DNA from: DATIRA01 sp963766505
GTDB taxonomy: Bacteria; Pseudomonadota; Gammaproteobacteria; Steroidobacterales; Steroidobacteraceae
Length of the DNA stretch: 64,000 nt
Assembly: GCA_963766505.1 (NCBI GenBank)
Contig: CAVYAL010000001.1
Span: 124,001 to 188,000 of the forward strand
Direction of reading: 5' to 3'
The notes under the pieces are model-generated. The model made no database searches and had not been told where the DNA came from. It was given only the letters and a program-made list of their open reading frames with translations. Within the stretch, counting starts at the first letter, position 1. Every line of letters begins with the position of its first letter. Position numbers and translations under genes: made by a program. Below are positions 1 through 8,213 of this stretch, one piece after another.

Positions 1-166
1 GTTCGAACTCGCCGGCACGCGGCGGCGGAGGTGGCACCCCGGCATCACCACCCAGCCGGCTCATCAACACGGCGATCAGCTGGTTTTCCTGGTCGCTCAA
101 TTCCTCGTCGGCATATCCCCAGCCCCAGAAACGCAACCGAGGCCGCTTCGAAAGCGAGTCGTCCAT
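1..166 (-). CDS. FAD-linked oxidase, N-terminal fragment (gene continues beyond window)
   Basis: Reading the minus strand from an ATG at 166 gives 55 codons with no stop, so the gene runs off the left edge. The product begins MDDSLSKRPRLRFWGWGYAD and continues with an acidic stretch and a Pro-rich PPPPPRAGEFE segment. The RFWGWGY motif followed by a Pro-rich linker is typical of the N-terminus of bacterial FAD-binding oxidases related to alkyldihydroxyacetonephosphate synthase (FAD-linked oxidase family). Only the N-terminus is visible, so neither the FAD domain nor the substrate can be judged. It is divergent from the metY-like gene at 386. Confidence 0.6.
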   Translation of the reverse strand, partial: MDDSLSKRPRLRFWGWGYADEELSDQENQLIAVLMSRLGGDAGVPPPPPRAGEFE

Positions 167-303
167 TCGATTCTCCCGAACCCCCGTCGTCCGCTTCGCC
201 ACGCTACTCGAGCGCAGCGGTGTCGCTCAAGCATCACTGGTTCGCCCAGACATGGCAAATCCCGACCCGGCCTGGCTGGACAGGTTCTAAGGCGATTCCA
301 CCC

Positions 304-336
304 GGTTCTTTCCCGCAGCCGCGGAAACAGCGAACC
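304..336 (+). promoter_or_regulatory. Stem-loop in the leader of the metY-like gene
   Basis: An imperfect hairpin pairs GGTTC (304-308) with GAACC (332-336), and TTTCC (309-313) with GGAAA (323-327), plus a GC/GC extension around an AGCC loop. It lies about 50 bases before the ATG at 386 in the 219-base divergent gap, which otherwise shows no clear promoter. It could act in leader regulation of a sulfur-amino-acid gene, but it does not match a SAM-II or other riboswitch I can recognise. Low confidence as a functional element. Confidence 0.25.
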
Positions 337-385
337 TATGCGCGAACCCGCAAGAGTCCGTCCCGGCTACCAACGAGGCCCGATC

Positions 386-1657
386 ATGAAGCTCGAAACG
401 ATCGCCGTGCACGGCGGCTACAGCCCCGAACCCACCACCCGGGCCGCGGCGGTCCCGATCTACCAGACGACGTCCTACGTGTTCGACGACACGCAGCACG
501 GCGCGGACCTGTTCGACCTGAAGGTCGCGGGCAACATCTACACGCGCATCATGAACCCGACGACCGAGGTGCTCGAGAAGCGCATCGCTGCGCTCGAGGG
601 TGGGGTCGGTGCGCTGGCGCTCGCCTCGGGACAGGCCGCGATCACTTATGCGCTGCAGACGATCGTCGAGGCCGGACAGAACATCATCAGCTCCTCCGCG
701 CTCTACGGCGGCACCTACAACCTGTTCGCGCACACGCTGCCGCAGTACGGCATCAGCGTCAGGTTCGCCGACCATCGCGACCCGGCCGGCTTCGAGAAGC
801 TGATCGACGCCGGCACGCGGGCGATCTTCTGTGAGTCGGTCGGCAATCCGGCCGGCAACGTCACCGACTTCGCGCAGCTCGCAGAAGTGGCACACCGCCA
901 CGGCCTGCCGCTGATCGTCGACAACACGGTGCCCACGCCTTACCTGTGCCGGCCTTTCGAGCACGGCGCGGACATCGTCGTGCATTCGCTGACCAAGTAC
1001 CTGGGCGGCCACGGCACCAGCATCGGCGGCGCGCTGGTGGACTCCGGCGAGTTCCCCTGGAAGGACCACGCGGAGAAGTTTCCCCGGCTGAACACGCCCG
1101 ACGTGTCCTACCACGGCGTCACCTACACAGAGGCCTTCGGCGCCGCCGCCTACATCGGGCGCGCGCGCGTCGTGCCGCTCAGGAACATGGGCGCGGCGAT
1201 CTCACCGTTCAACAGCTTCCTGATTCTGCAGGGCATCGAGACGCTTGCACTGAGGATGGACCGGATCTGCAGCAATGCACTCGCGGTGGCGAAGTACCTG
1301 GAACAGCACCCGAGCGTACGCTGGGTCAACTACGCCGGCCTGCCCGGTAACCCTAGCCACGCGCTGGCGCTCAAGTACATGGAGGGTCGAGCCTCCGGGA
1401 TACTCACCTTCGGCATCGAGGGCGGCCGCGAGGCCGGCGCCCGCTTCCAGGACGCGCTGAAGCTCTTCGTGCGGCTCGTCAACATCGGGGACGCGAAGTC
1501 GCTGGCCTGTCACCCGGCCAGCACGACGCACCGACAGCTCAACCCGACGGAACTCGAGCAGGCCGGGGTCAGCGAGGACATGGTGCGCCTCTCGGTCGGC
1601 ATCGAGCACGTCGATGACCTGATCGCGGACCTCGAGCAGGCGCTCGCGGCAGCCTGA
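386..1657 (+). CDS. O-acetylhomoserine/O-succinylhomoserine sulfhydrylase (MetY/MetZ-type PLP enzyme)
   Basis: A 423-residue member of the Cys/Met-metabolism PLP family, the usual length of O-acetylhomoserine aminocarboxypropyltransferase. The N-terminus (IAVHGGY, then a PIYQTTSYVF segment), the cofactor-binding SALYGGTYNLF loop, DNT near 183 and the HSLTKYLGGHGTSIGG motif with the PLP lysine at about 204 are intact. It should make homocysteine (or cysteine) from an acylated homoserine or serine and sulfide, in the cytoplasm. The ATG at 386 is preferred over an upstream in-frame codon at 338 because MKLETIAVHGGY is the family's normal beginning. A second, longer member of the same family follows 86 bases downstream. 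MetY cannot be told from MetZ by eye. Confidence 0.9.
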   Translation: MKLETIAVHGGYSPEPTTRAAAVPIYQTTSYVFDDTQHGADLFDLKVAGNIYTRIMNPTTEVLEKRIAALEGGVGALALASGQAAITYALQTIVEAGQNIISSSALYGGTYNLFAHTLPQYGISVRFADHRDPAGFEKLIDAGTRAIFCESVGNPAGNVTDFAQLAEVAHRHGLPLIVDNTVPTPYLCRPFEHGADIVVHSLTKYLGGHGTSIGGALVDSGEFPWKDHAEKFPRLNTPDVSYHGVTYTEAFGAAAYIGRARVVPLRNMGAAISPFNSFLILQGIETLALRMDRICSNALAVAKYLEQHPSVRWVNYAGLPGNPSHALALKYMEGRASGILTFGIEGGREAGARFQDALKLFVRLVNIGDAKSLACHPASTTHRQLNPTELEQAGVSEDMVRLSVGIEHVDDLIADLEQALAAA

Positions 1658-1672
1658 GCCGGGCGGCCCGGC
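1658..1672 (+). terminator. Stem-loop directly after the metY-like stop codon, no U-tract
   Basis: GCCGGG (1658-1663), a CGG loop and CCCGGC (1667-1672) form a perfect 6-bp stem directly after the TGA. There is no T-run, so it is not a canonical intrinsic terminator. It may slow or protect the 3' end between the two tandem PLP genes, or may be chance in GC-rich DNA. Confidence 0.25.
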
Positions 1673-1743
1673 AGGGAGCCGCAGCGCGCCCGCCCTCCCG
1701 TCCGGGGATTCGGGGCTCATCGCCGTTGCGGTAACATGCGGCG

Positions 1744-3573
1744 ATGAAAAACCAGGATCGCTCGCTCGGGTTCGCCCGCGAATTGAGCCCGCGCCGAAAC
1801 ACCTCGCAGGCCACCGACCTCGAGTCGCTGGTCGTCGAGCAGCTGCGGCACTTCAGCATCGACCCGCAGTCGGAGTTCGGGCAGCGCCTCGGCCAGCTGG
1901 CCGCCAGCCTCTATTCCGCGAACAGCTCAGCCCACGAACTGTGGCAGCTGACCGTCGCGGAGCTCGCGCGGCTCGAGCCTGGCGAGCGCGTCGCCCGTTT
2001 CAACGCGAAGCGATTCCTCTGCTTCCAGCTCGCGAAGATCCTCGACACGCTGCAGAACCCGCTACGCAAGTCCTACCAGTCGCTGCTCAACGATCCGCTG
2101 CAGACGGCGGCCAAGGGCCCCTACCCCGTCTTCGACAACGTCGCGGCGCTGTTCAGCGCCACGCCGGTCATCACGCGCACGGCGACCTACATGTACGCCT
2201 GCACCGAATGGGTCGAGGAGGCATTCAAGGGCCGCGAACCGCTGCTCGAGATCTACTCAAGGCTGCTGAACCCGACCTCGATCAGCCTGGCGAACCACAT
2301 CGTCGACCTCGAGGCCGGTCCGCTCGCGGGCGAGTACCTGGCCTGGAACTTCAACTCCGGCATGGCCGCGATCGACTCGACGCTCGCGAACCTGGTCGGC
2401 TACCAGGACGTCGTGCTCTCCAGCCGCAACGTCTATGGCGGCACCTACCAGCTGCTGCACGACTGGTACGGAAAGAAGAGCAACCTCGACGTCGCGGTTC
2501 GGTGGTTCGACGGGTTCACCGTCGAGGCATTCGCCGAGGCGCTCGCGAAGGTGCGGACCGAGTGCAGCGAACGCCTGGCCGGGGGACGCCAGGTCTATGT
2601 GTTCCTCGAATCGCCATGCAATCCGCACGGCTACGTGCTCGACGTGGCCGGGATCTGCCGGCTGGCGCACGAGCAGGGACTCACCGTGATCTGCGACGCG
2701 ACCGTCGGCACGCCGGTACTGCAGCCCGTGCTGCGTCGCGACGACCCGATGGAACGCCCCGACTTCGTGATCCACTCCTACACGAAGGACCTCGCCGGCA
2801 CCGGCACCGCGACGGCCGGCGTCTGCATCGCACGCAACGAGCGCATGTTCATTCCGAAGGGCGAATCCGTCACGGCACCCGGACCCGACGGCCGGTTGCG
2901 CAGTTTCCACTGGGACGAGTCGCTGTTCTGGAACGTCTACTACATCAAGGGCGCCTTCCTGGACGCGGACAAGGCATTCGAGGTGATCAATGGCATGCGT
3001 ACGGTCGAGTTGCGCATCATCAACAAGGCCATCAACACGCTGGTGCTGGCCCGCGCGCTGGATCGCCACCCGTCGATCAACGTGCACTGCGGCGCCGTGC
3101 CCGGGAACGAGAACTTCGAGCTCACGAGCCGGCAGATGTTCCTTGGGCTTCCGCCCCCGCTGTTCACGATCGACATGGAGTCTGCTGACGGTTCAGGCGT
3201 CGGGCGCGAGGCTTTCCAGCGATTCTTCGACTGCCTCGAACCCGCTTTCGGTCTGCAGGTCAGCCTCGGCCAGTCGAACTCGGTCGTGCTCTGCCCCGCG
3301 CTCACCAGCCACTCGGAACTCTCCGAGGCCGCGCTGCGCCAGGCCGGGATCGCGCCGACGACGATCCGGATCTCTGTGGGCGAGGAGGACCCCCGTTCCT
3401 TGCTGGCGCACTTGATCTCCGCCGCGGGCCTGGCGCTCGAGCCCGACAGGCCGGGCTTTCTCGACGGGTTCCCTTCGAGCGACGAGATGGACCAGTTGTA
3501 CGAATCCACCTACGTGGACGTGCATCGCCGCTATGCGGCGAGCCGGCCGCGCATGGCGTCGCTTCTGACCTGA
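1744..3573 (+). CDS. Long Cys/Met-metabolism PLP-dependent enzyme with about 150-residue N-terminal extension
   Basis: A 609-residue protein. Roughly residues 165-590 match the Cys/Met-metabolism PLP fold: YMYACTEWVEEAF, an aromatic substrate loop SRNVYGGTYQLLHDWY, an ESPCNPHG segment, a CDATVGTPV segment with the PLP-binding Asp, and HSYTKDLAGTGTATAG with the catalytic lysine at about 348. The first 150 or so residues form a helical extension absent from standard family members (about 390-430 residues). The fold predicts a beta- or gamma-elimination/replacement on a sulfur amino acid or its precursor, but the substrate is not visible. It is tandem with the metY-like gene and probably co-transcribed. 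Start chosen at the only early ATG. Confidence 0.75.
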   Translation: MKNQDRSLGFARELSPRRNTSQATDLESLVVEQLRHFSIDPQSEFGQRLGQLAASLYSANSSAHELWQLTVAELARLEPGERVARFNAKRFLCFQLAKILDTLQNPLRKSYQSLLNDPLQTAAKGPYPVFDNVAALFSATPVITRTATYMYACTEWVEEAFKGREPLLEIYSRLLNPTSISLANHIVDLEAGPLAGEYLAWNFNSGMAAIDSTLANLVGYQDVVLSSRNVYGGTYQLLHDWYGKKSNLDVAVRWFDGFTVEAFAEALAKVRTECSERLAGGRQVYVFLESPCNPHGYVLDVAGICRLAHEQGLTVICDATVGTPVLQPVLRRDDPMERPDFVIHSYTKDLAGTGTATAGVCIARNERMFIPKGESVTAPGPDGRLRSFHWDESLFWNVYYIKGAFLDADKAFEVINGMRTVELRIINKAINTLVLARALDRHPSINVHCGAVPGNENFELTSRQMFLGLPPPLFTIDMESADGSGVGREAFQRFFDCLEPAFGLQVSLGQSNSVVLCPALTSHSELSEAALRQAGIAPTTIRISVGEEDPRSLLAHLISAAGLALEPDRPGFLDGFPSSDEMDQLYESTYVDVHRRYAASRPRMASLLT

Positions 3574-3622
3574 CAGCAAGGCCCGACCTCACCACTTGCG
3601 AGCCGGCAGATTCGAGGTTCCG

Positions 3623-5446
3623 ATGATCCGCAAGCTTCTCACCCGACTGTTCCAGGGCCTGCTGATCCTGTTGCTGGCCGGCACGCTGCTGCTCGCTCAC
3701 ACCGCCTACTTCAAACCGCTCAGGATCGGCTGGTTCTATGAGCGGGTATTCGCAGAGTACGCGCTGCAGGATCCCGAGCTGCTGAGCAGCCTGCGGATGC
3801 TGCCGGCCTGGCTGGACTGGTATTCCGACGACCTCACCGACGCGTCGCTCGCGCACGAGGACAAACTGCGAAGCAAGCTCAGGAACGACCTCGAGATGCT
3901 GCGCAGTTACGACCGGGAAGCACTGGACGCGGATGCGCAACTGTCGTACGACATGCTCGAGTACTTCGTCGCCATCCAGGTCGAAGGGGACCGCTTCCGG
4001 CACCACGACTACCCGCTCAACCAGCTCTTCGGAGTGCAGAGCGAGCTGCCGACCTTCATGGCGACGCAGCACCCCGTCTCGAGCGGCAGCGAAGCGGAGG
4101 ACTACCTGGCGCGCCTCGCCAAGTTCCCGACGAAATTCACGCAGGTACTGGAAGGCGTCCGGCTGCGCGAGCAGGAAGGCATCGTGCCGCCGACCTTCGT
4201 GGTCGAGAAGGTGCTGGCCGAGATGCGCAGCTTCGTATCCCAGGCGCCGAGCGAGAACATCCTCTACACGAGTCTCGCAAAGAAGCTGGACGAGGCGCCG
4301 GCCGGCGCGTTCGATGCGGACGAGAAGACGCGACTGCTAGGCAGGACCGAATCGATGATCGACGGCCATGTCTATCCGGTTTACCGGGAAATGATTGCCT
4401 ACTATGAGGAGCTGCTGCCGAAGACCCGCGGCAACCACGGTGTCTGGGCCCTGCCCGATGGCAGCGAATACTACGCCTGGGCGGTCCGGCAGCACACGAC
4501 GACCGACATGACACCCGGGGAAGTGCACGCGCTGGGGCTGCGGGAGGTCGCCAGGATCGAGGCCGAAATGGACGCGATCCTGCGCGCCGAGGGCCTCGTC
4601 GAGGGCTCAGTCGGGGCCCGCGTGCGCGAACTCGGCCAGCGCCCCGATCAGCTCTATCCCGACACGGCCGAGGGTCGTGCCCAGATACTCGCCGACTACC
4701 AGACGATCATCGACGAGATCGACGCCGGGCTCGATCCGTATTTCGACGTCCGGCCGAAGATGGGCGTCAGGGTCGAGCGTGTGCCGGAGTTCCGGGAAAA
4801 GACGGCGCCGGGCGCCTATTACTACCCGCCCGCCTTCGACGGCTCGCGTCCCGGTGTCTTCTACGCCAACCTGCGCAACGTCGCCGAGGTGCAGAAGTTC
4901 GGCATGCGCACGCTCGCCTACCATGAGGCCATTCCGGGCCACCATTTCCAGACCACGATCCAGCAGGAACTGACCGGGGTTCCTACATTCCGCAAGATCC
5001 TGCCGTTCACGGCCTTCTCCGAAGGCTGGGCGCTCTATGCGGAGCGCCTTGCCTGGGAGATCGGCTACCAGGACCAGCCGCTCGATAATCTTGGTCGCCT
5101 GCAGGCGGAGATGTTCCGGGCGGTGCGCCTGGTCGTCGATACCGGCCTGCACGATCAGCGCTGGACGAGGGAACAGGCGATCGCCTACATGTCGGAGAAA
5201 ACCGGCATGCCCGAGACAGACGTCGTCGCGGAGATCGAGCGCTACCTGGTCATGCCGGGACAGGCGCTGGCCTACAAGGTAGGCATGAACAGGATCCTGG
5301 AACTGCGCGAACGGGCACGTGCGGCGCTTGGCGAAAAATTCGACCTGCGGCGCTTCCACAATGTCGTGCTGACCGGTGGCGACATGCCGCTGACGCTGCT
5401 CGAGCGCAGGGTCGATAGCTGGATCGCCGAGGAAAGCCCGGGCTGA
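3623..5446 (+). CDS. Membrane-anchored DUF885 family protein (putative zinc peptidase-like hydrolase)
   Basis: A 607-residue protein with one N-terminal hydrophobic segment (about residues 8-29), which suggests anchoring in the inner membrane with the body outside the cytoplasm. The DUF885 signature YHEAIPGHHFQ lies at about 433-443 and resembles a metallopeptidase HExxH-type zinc site; an ALYAERLAWEIG helix follows, as is usual for the family. Members are annotated as putative dipeptidyl-peptidase-like enzymes, but biochemistry is sparse. The ATG at 3623 follows a GAGG ribosome-binding site; an upstream codon at 3596 would put charged residues before the membrane segment. It is 49 bases after the PLP enzyme on the same strand. 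Confidence 0.8.
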   Translation: MIRKLLTRLFQGLLILLLAGTLLLAHTAYFKPLRIGWFYERVFAEYALQDPELLSSLRMLPAWLDWYSDDLTDASLAHEDKLRSKLRNDLEMLRSYDREALDADAQLSYDMLEYFVAIQVEGDRFRHHDYPLNQLFGVQSELPTFMATQHPVSSGSEAEDYLARLAKFPTKFTQVLEGVRLREQEGIVPPTFVVEKVLAEMRSFVSQAPSENILYTSLAKKLDEAPAGAFDADEKTRLLGRTESMIDGHVYPVYREMIAYYEELLPKTRGNHGVWALPDGSEYYAWAVRQHTTTDMTPGEVHALGLREVARIEAEMDAILRAEGLVEGSVGARVRELGQRPDQLYPDTAEGRAQILADYQTIIDEIDAGLDPYFDVRPKMGVRVERVPEFREKTAPGAYYYPPAFDGSRPGVFYANLRNVAEVQKFGMRTLAYHEAIPGHHFQTTIQQELTGVPTFRKILPFTAFSEGWALYAERLAWEIGYQDQPLDNLGRLQAEMFRAVRLVVDTGLHDQRWTREQAIAYMSEKTGMPETDVVAEIERYLVMPGQALAYKVGMNRILELRERARAALGEKFDLRRFHNVVLTGGDMPLTLLERRVDSWIAEESPG

Positions 5447-5464
5447 GGTCGGCTCCCGCCGGGA

Positions 5465-6391
5465 TCAGGCGGTCGACACCCGCCCCGCATCGGGCCTCAG
5501 AGTCCACAGCACCCACTCACCGAGCAGCGTCGTCCCGACGACCAGCGCACTCGCGATCAGCGTGGCCTGGATGTACTCCATGCCGACCGGTTCCACATCC
5601 CCACCGCCCGCGAGCAGCACCACGACGGGCGCCATCAGCAGCGATCGCAGCCAGGGTCGCGTGCGCCCTGCGGTGAACAGCAGCAACAGCAGGCCAGCCG
5701 CGAGCGCGAGTTGCCAGACGGTCCCGGCGAGCAGGCTCCCCAAGCCGATGATCGCCAGCGTGCCGAGCAGCGTGCCTGCCAGCCTCAACATCGCGCGGCG
5801 TTGCGTCTCGTCCAGCGAGGGTTCAGAGACCGCCGCGACGGCGAGCGGCAACCACCAGCCGTGCTGGAAGCCCATGTAGCGGGCCGTGATCCAGGCGATC
5901 AGCACCAGCACGGACAGAAGGACCGCGTAGCTCAGCGCCGTCTGGGAATGGACGGAGAGATTCTCGATCGAGACGCGGCGGAGCACGGTCGTTGCGAGCA
6001 GGTAGCCGTAGGCGCTGCCCGCCGCGACGGCGAGAGCGTGCCGCAACACCTCCGCGGGGACTGCCGGATCGAAGGAGCCGATCAGTGCGGCCGCGAGCAG
6101 CGCGATCAGGCCCCGATGCAGGCCCTGTGAACTGGCCACACCGGCCGCCGCAGCCATCGCGACGATCAGCGCTGCGACGCCATCGGTGGCCTGGGCCGTG
6201 ATCGCAGCGGCCGCATAGACGATTGGAATCAGCAGGCTGAAACCGGCGATGGACCGGGCGAGCAGCGACAGCTTGAGCGCCAGCAGCACGCCGATCATCA
6301 GGTAGCGGACGTAGGGCTCCTGCCCCAGCCACACCGCAAGCGCAGCCGGCGCCAGTACCAGGACGATCAAAGCCAAGGCCTTGCCGATCAT
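5465..6391 (-). CDS. FUSC-like integral membrane protein
   Basis: About 308 residues, nearly all hydrophobic, with about eight to ten predicted transmembrane helices. A central SIENLSVHSQTALSYAVLL segment and a conserved-looking GWWLPLAVAAVSEPSLDETQ loop followed by RRAMLRLAGTLLGT resemble fusaric-acid-resistance/aromatic-acid-exporter (FUSC) proteins, here without the large cytoplasmic domain. The ATG at 6391 gives a protein that enters a membrane helix at once; a TTG at 6451 would add 20 residues. Neither has a clear ribosome-binding site. It is convergent with the DUF885 gene (18-base gap) and divergent from the S41 protease gene. Substrate unknown. Confidence 0.65.
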   Translation of the reverse strand: MIGKALALIVLVLAPAALAVWLGQEPYVRYLMIGVLLALKLSLLARSIAGFSLLIPIVYAAAAITAQATDGVAALIVAMAAAAGVASSQGLHRGLIALLAAALIGSFDPAVPAEVLRHALAVAAGSAYGYLLATTVLRRVSIENLSVHSQTALSYAVLLSVLVLIAWITARYMGFQHGWWLPLAVAAVSEPSLDETQRRAMLRLAGTLLGTLAIIGLGSLLAGTVWQLALAAGLLLLLFTAGRTRPWLRSLLMAPVVVLLAGGGDVEPVGMEYIQATLIASALVVGTTLLGEWVLWTLRPDAGRVSTA

Positions 6392-6588
6392 TGTTGTTCT
6401 GACCCGCTGGTCGACGCTGCCTGGTTCCGGTGCAAGATCCAGGCCAGCCAAAGTTTAATTAAGGAGTTACGAGCACTTACAGCCGATTTCTTCAGTAGTT
6501 AATTTGTGACGGCCCGGGTCGATGGTCGCGATATGTAAAAAAGACCGACGGGTTCCTGTGTGCCGGGTCCGTGACCCAGGTCGGCGGG

Positions 6589-6630
6589 ACCGGCGATACT
6601 CCACCGGCGATACTCGACCGGCGATTACAG
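6589..6630. repeat. Three tandem copies of a 14-bp unit
   Basis: Units begin at 6589, 6603 and 6617 with ACCGGCGATACTCC, ACCGGCGATACTCG and the degenerate ACCGGCGATTACAG. They lie just before the ribosome-binding site of the S41 protease gene (ATG 6652), inside an otherwise AT-richer divergent promoter region (6392-6651). They could be operator copies or a small expansion. Confidence 0.6.
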
Positions 6631-6651
6631 GCATCACGCAGAGGAAGGACC

Positions 6652-8055
6652 ATGCGCATCGAAAACCGGAAACTTCGCCTCGCCGGCATTGTTGCGGCGC
6701 TGACGCTGCTCGCAGCCTGTTCGGGCGGTGACGGTGGCGATGGGCTCGACACGGGATCGCTGCAGTGCGGCGAAGCCGAACGCAAGCAGTTCGTGCTCAG
6801 CACCAGCCGCGAGTGGTACCTGTTCCCGGAACTGCTGCCGGCCTCGGTGGACCCGTCAGACTTCGCAACCGCCGAGGAGCTTCTCGATCACTTGACCGCG
6901 ACTGCGCGCGAGCAGGGCAAGGACCGCTATTTCAGCTACCTGACGACCCGCGACGAGGACGACTCGATACTCGGCGAGGGCCAGTACATCGGTTTCGGGT
7001 TTCGCACCGGCGGGGACAGCGCGGAGCGGCCCTTCGTCGTGGACGTCTATGAGTCCAGTCCGGCTGCTGCAGGCGGCCTGCGTCGCGGCGACGAGATCAC
7101 TGCGGTGGACTCGGGCGGCGGTTACGTGCCGGTCACCGAGCTGATCGCGGACGGCAGCAGCATCTCCGACGCTTTCGGACCGGGCGAGATCGGAGTGCAG
7201 CGCGGTCTGCGGCTGCTGAACGACGGACTCGAGCGCGAGGTGACGCTCACCAAGAACGTCGTGACGATCGACCCCGTACCCGACGCCTTCGGCGTACAGG
7301 TACTGCCGCTCGCCGGTACGACCGGGGTCGGCTACCTGAACTTCAGGACCTATGTCTCAACCGCCCGTGACCAGCTGCGCGCTGCGTTCGAGTTCTTCCG
7401 CAACCAGGGCGTCGACTACTTCATCGTGGACCTGCGCTACAACGGCGGCGGGCTCGTCGCGACGGCGGAACTGATCAACGACCTGCTCGGTGGCGCGCGC
7501 AGCCGGTCGGACGTGCAGACCCGTACGGTTCACAACGCAGCGAAGTCTGCCCGCGACTCGACGCGTTTCTTCTTTCCCGAGTCACGCTCCGTTCGACCCG
7601 TGCGGATCGCATTCCTGACCAGCAGCGGAACGGCCTCGGCCAGCGAAATCAACATCAATGCGATGGCGCCCTGGGTGGAGGTTGCGATCGTCGGCGAGGA
7701 CACACTCGGCAAGCCGGTGGGCCAGCTTGCGTTCGACCTGTCCGGCTGCAGCGACCGGCTGCGCCTCGTGTCGTTCAAGACTGAGAACACCGACGGCCAG
7801 GGCGATTACTACGACGGGCTCGCCTCGACGCTGGGTTTCGCCTGTGCGGCCGAAGACACGCTGGATCGGCCCATGGGCGATCCTGAGGAAGGCTTGACCG
7901 CCGCGGCGCTGGAGTGGCTCGGGACGGGGCGCTGCGAACGGATCATCTCTCCGGGCGCCGCACGCGCCAAGCCGGGGTTCGCACCCGATGCATTTACCCG
8001 GCCCGCATTGCGCAGGCCGACGGCGGCCGAGCAGTGGCTGCCCGGAATCGCCTGA
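6652..8055 (+). CDS. S41 family (C-terminal processing-type) peptidase, lipoprotein
   Basis: 467 residues. A lipobox ending LLAACSGG near residue 22 marks it as a lipoprotein, so it acts in the periplasm or on a membrane face. A PDZ-like region (about 120-205: VVDVYESSPAAAGGLRRGDEI) precedes the peptidase domain. The catalytic serine is in GTASASEI (Ser about 329) and the general-base lysine in DTLGKPVG (Lys about 354), the 25-residue spacing expected of S41 enzymes. VDLRYNGGG (about 265) is the usual core strand. The ATG at 6652 is preceded by a strong GAGGAAGGAC site. It probably cleaves misfolded or short peptide tails in the envelope; the target is unknown. Confidence 0.85.
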   Translation: MRIENRKLRLAGIVAALTLLAACSGGDGGDGLDTGSLQCGEAERKQFVLSTSREWYLFPELLPASVDPSDFATAEELLDHLTATAREQGKDRYFSYLTTRDEDDSILGEGQYIGFGFRTGGDSAERPFVVDVYESSPAAAGGLRRGDEITAVDSGGGYVPVTELIADGSSISDAFGPGEIGVQRGLRLLNDGLEREVTLTKNVVTIDPVPDAFGVQVLPLAGTTGVGYLNFRTYVSTARDQLRAAFEFFRNQGVDYFIVDLRYNGGGLVATAELINDLLGGARSRSDVQTRTVHNAAKSARDSTRFFFPESRSVRPVRIAFLTSSGTASASEININAMAPWVEVAIVGEDTLGKPVGQLAFDLSGCSDRLRLVSFKTENTDGQGDYYDGLASTLGFACAAEDTLDRPMGDPEEGLTAAALEWLGTGRCERIISPGAARAKPGFAPDAFTRPALRRPTAAEQWLPGIA

Positions 8056-8213
8056 GCCTCACCAGCCGGGATCGAGGTTGTTGCGCCGCTCGATCGGCCG
8101 CCCGAAGCCGGGCACGGGACCGATCCTGGGCCGCTGCCCCACGCTGGCCCCGGCGGCCGGCCCGAGGGCGCCCGCAGGGACGTTAGAATGACCTCGAATC
8201 ACGGAGCGACAAC

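Noticed and set aside
280..385. SAM riboswitch before the metY-like gene
   Set aside because: A stem-loop is present but no consensus core of a known SAM or SAH riboswitch could be recognised.
8160..8213. Sigma-70 promoter before the PPK2 gene (TAGAAT at 8184-8189)
   Set aside because: A -10-like hexamer is present but no acceptable -35 at the right distance.
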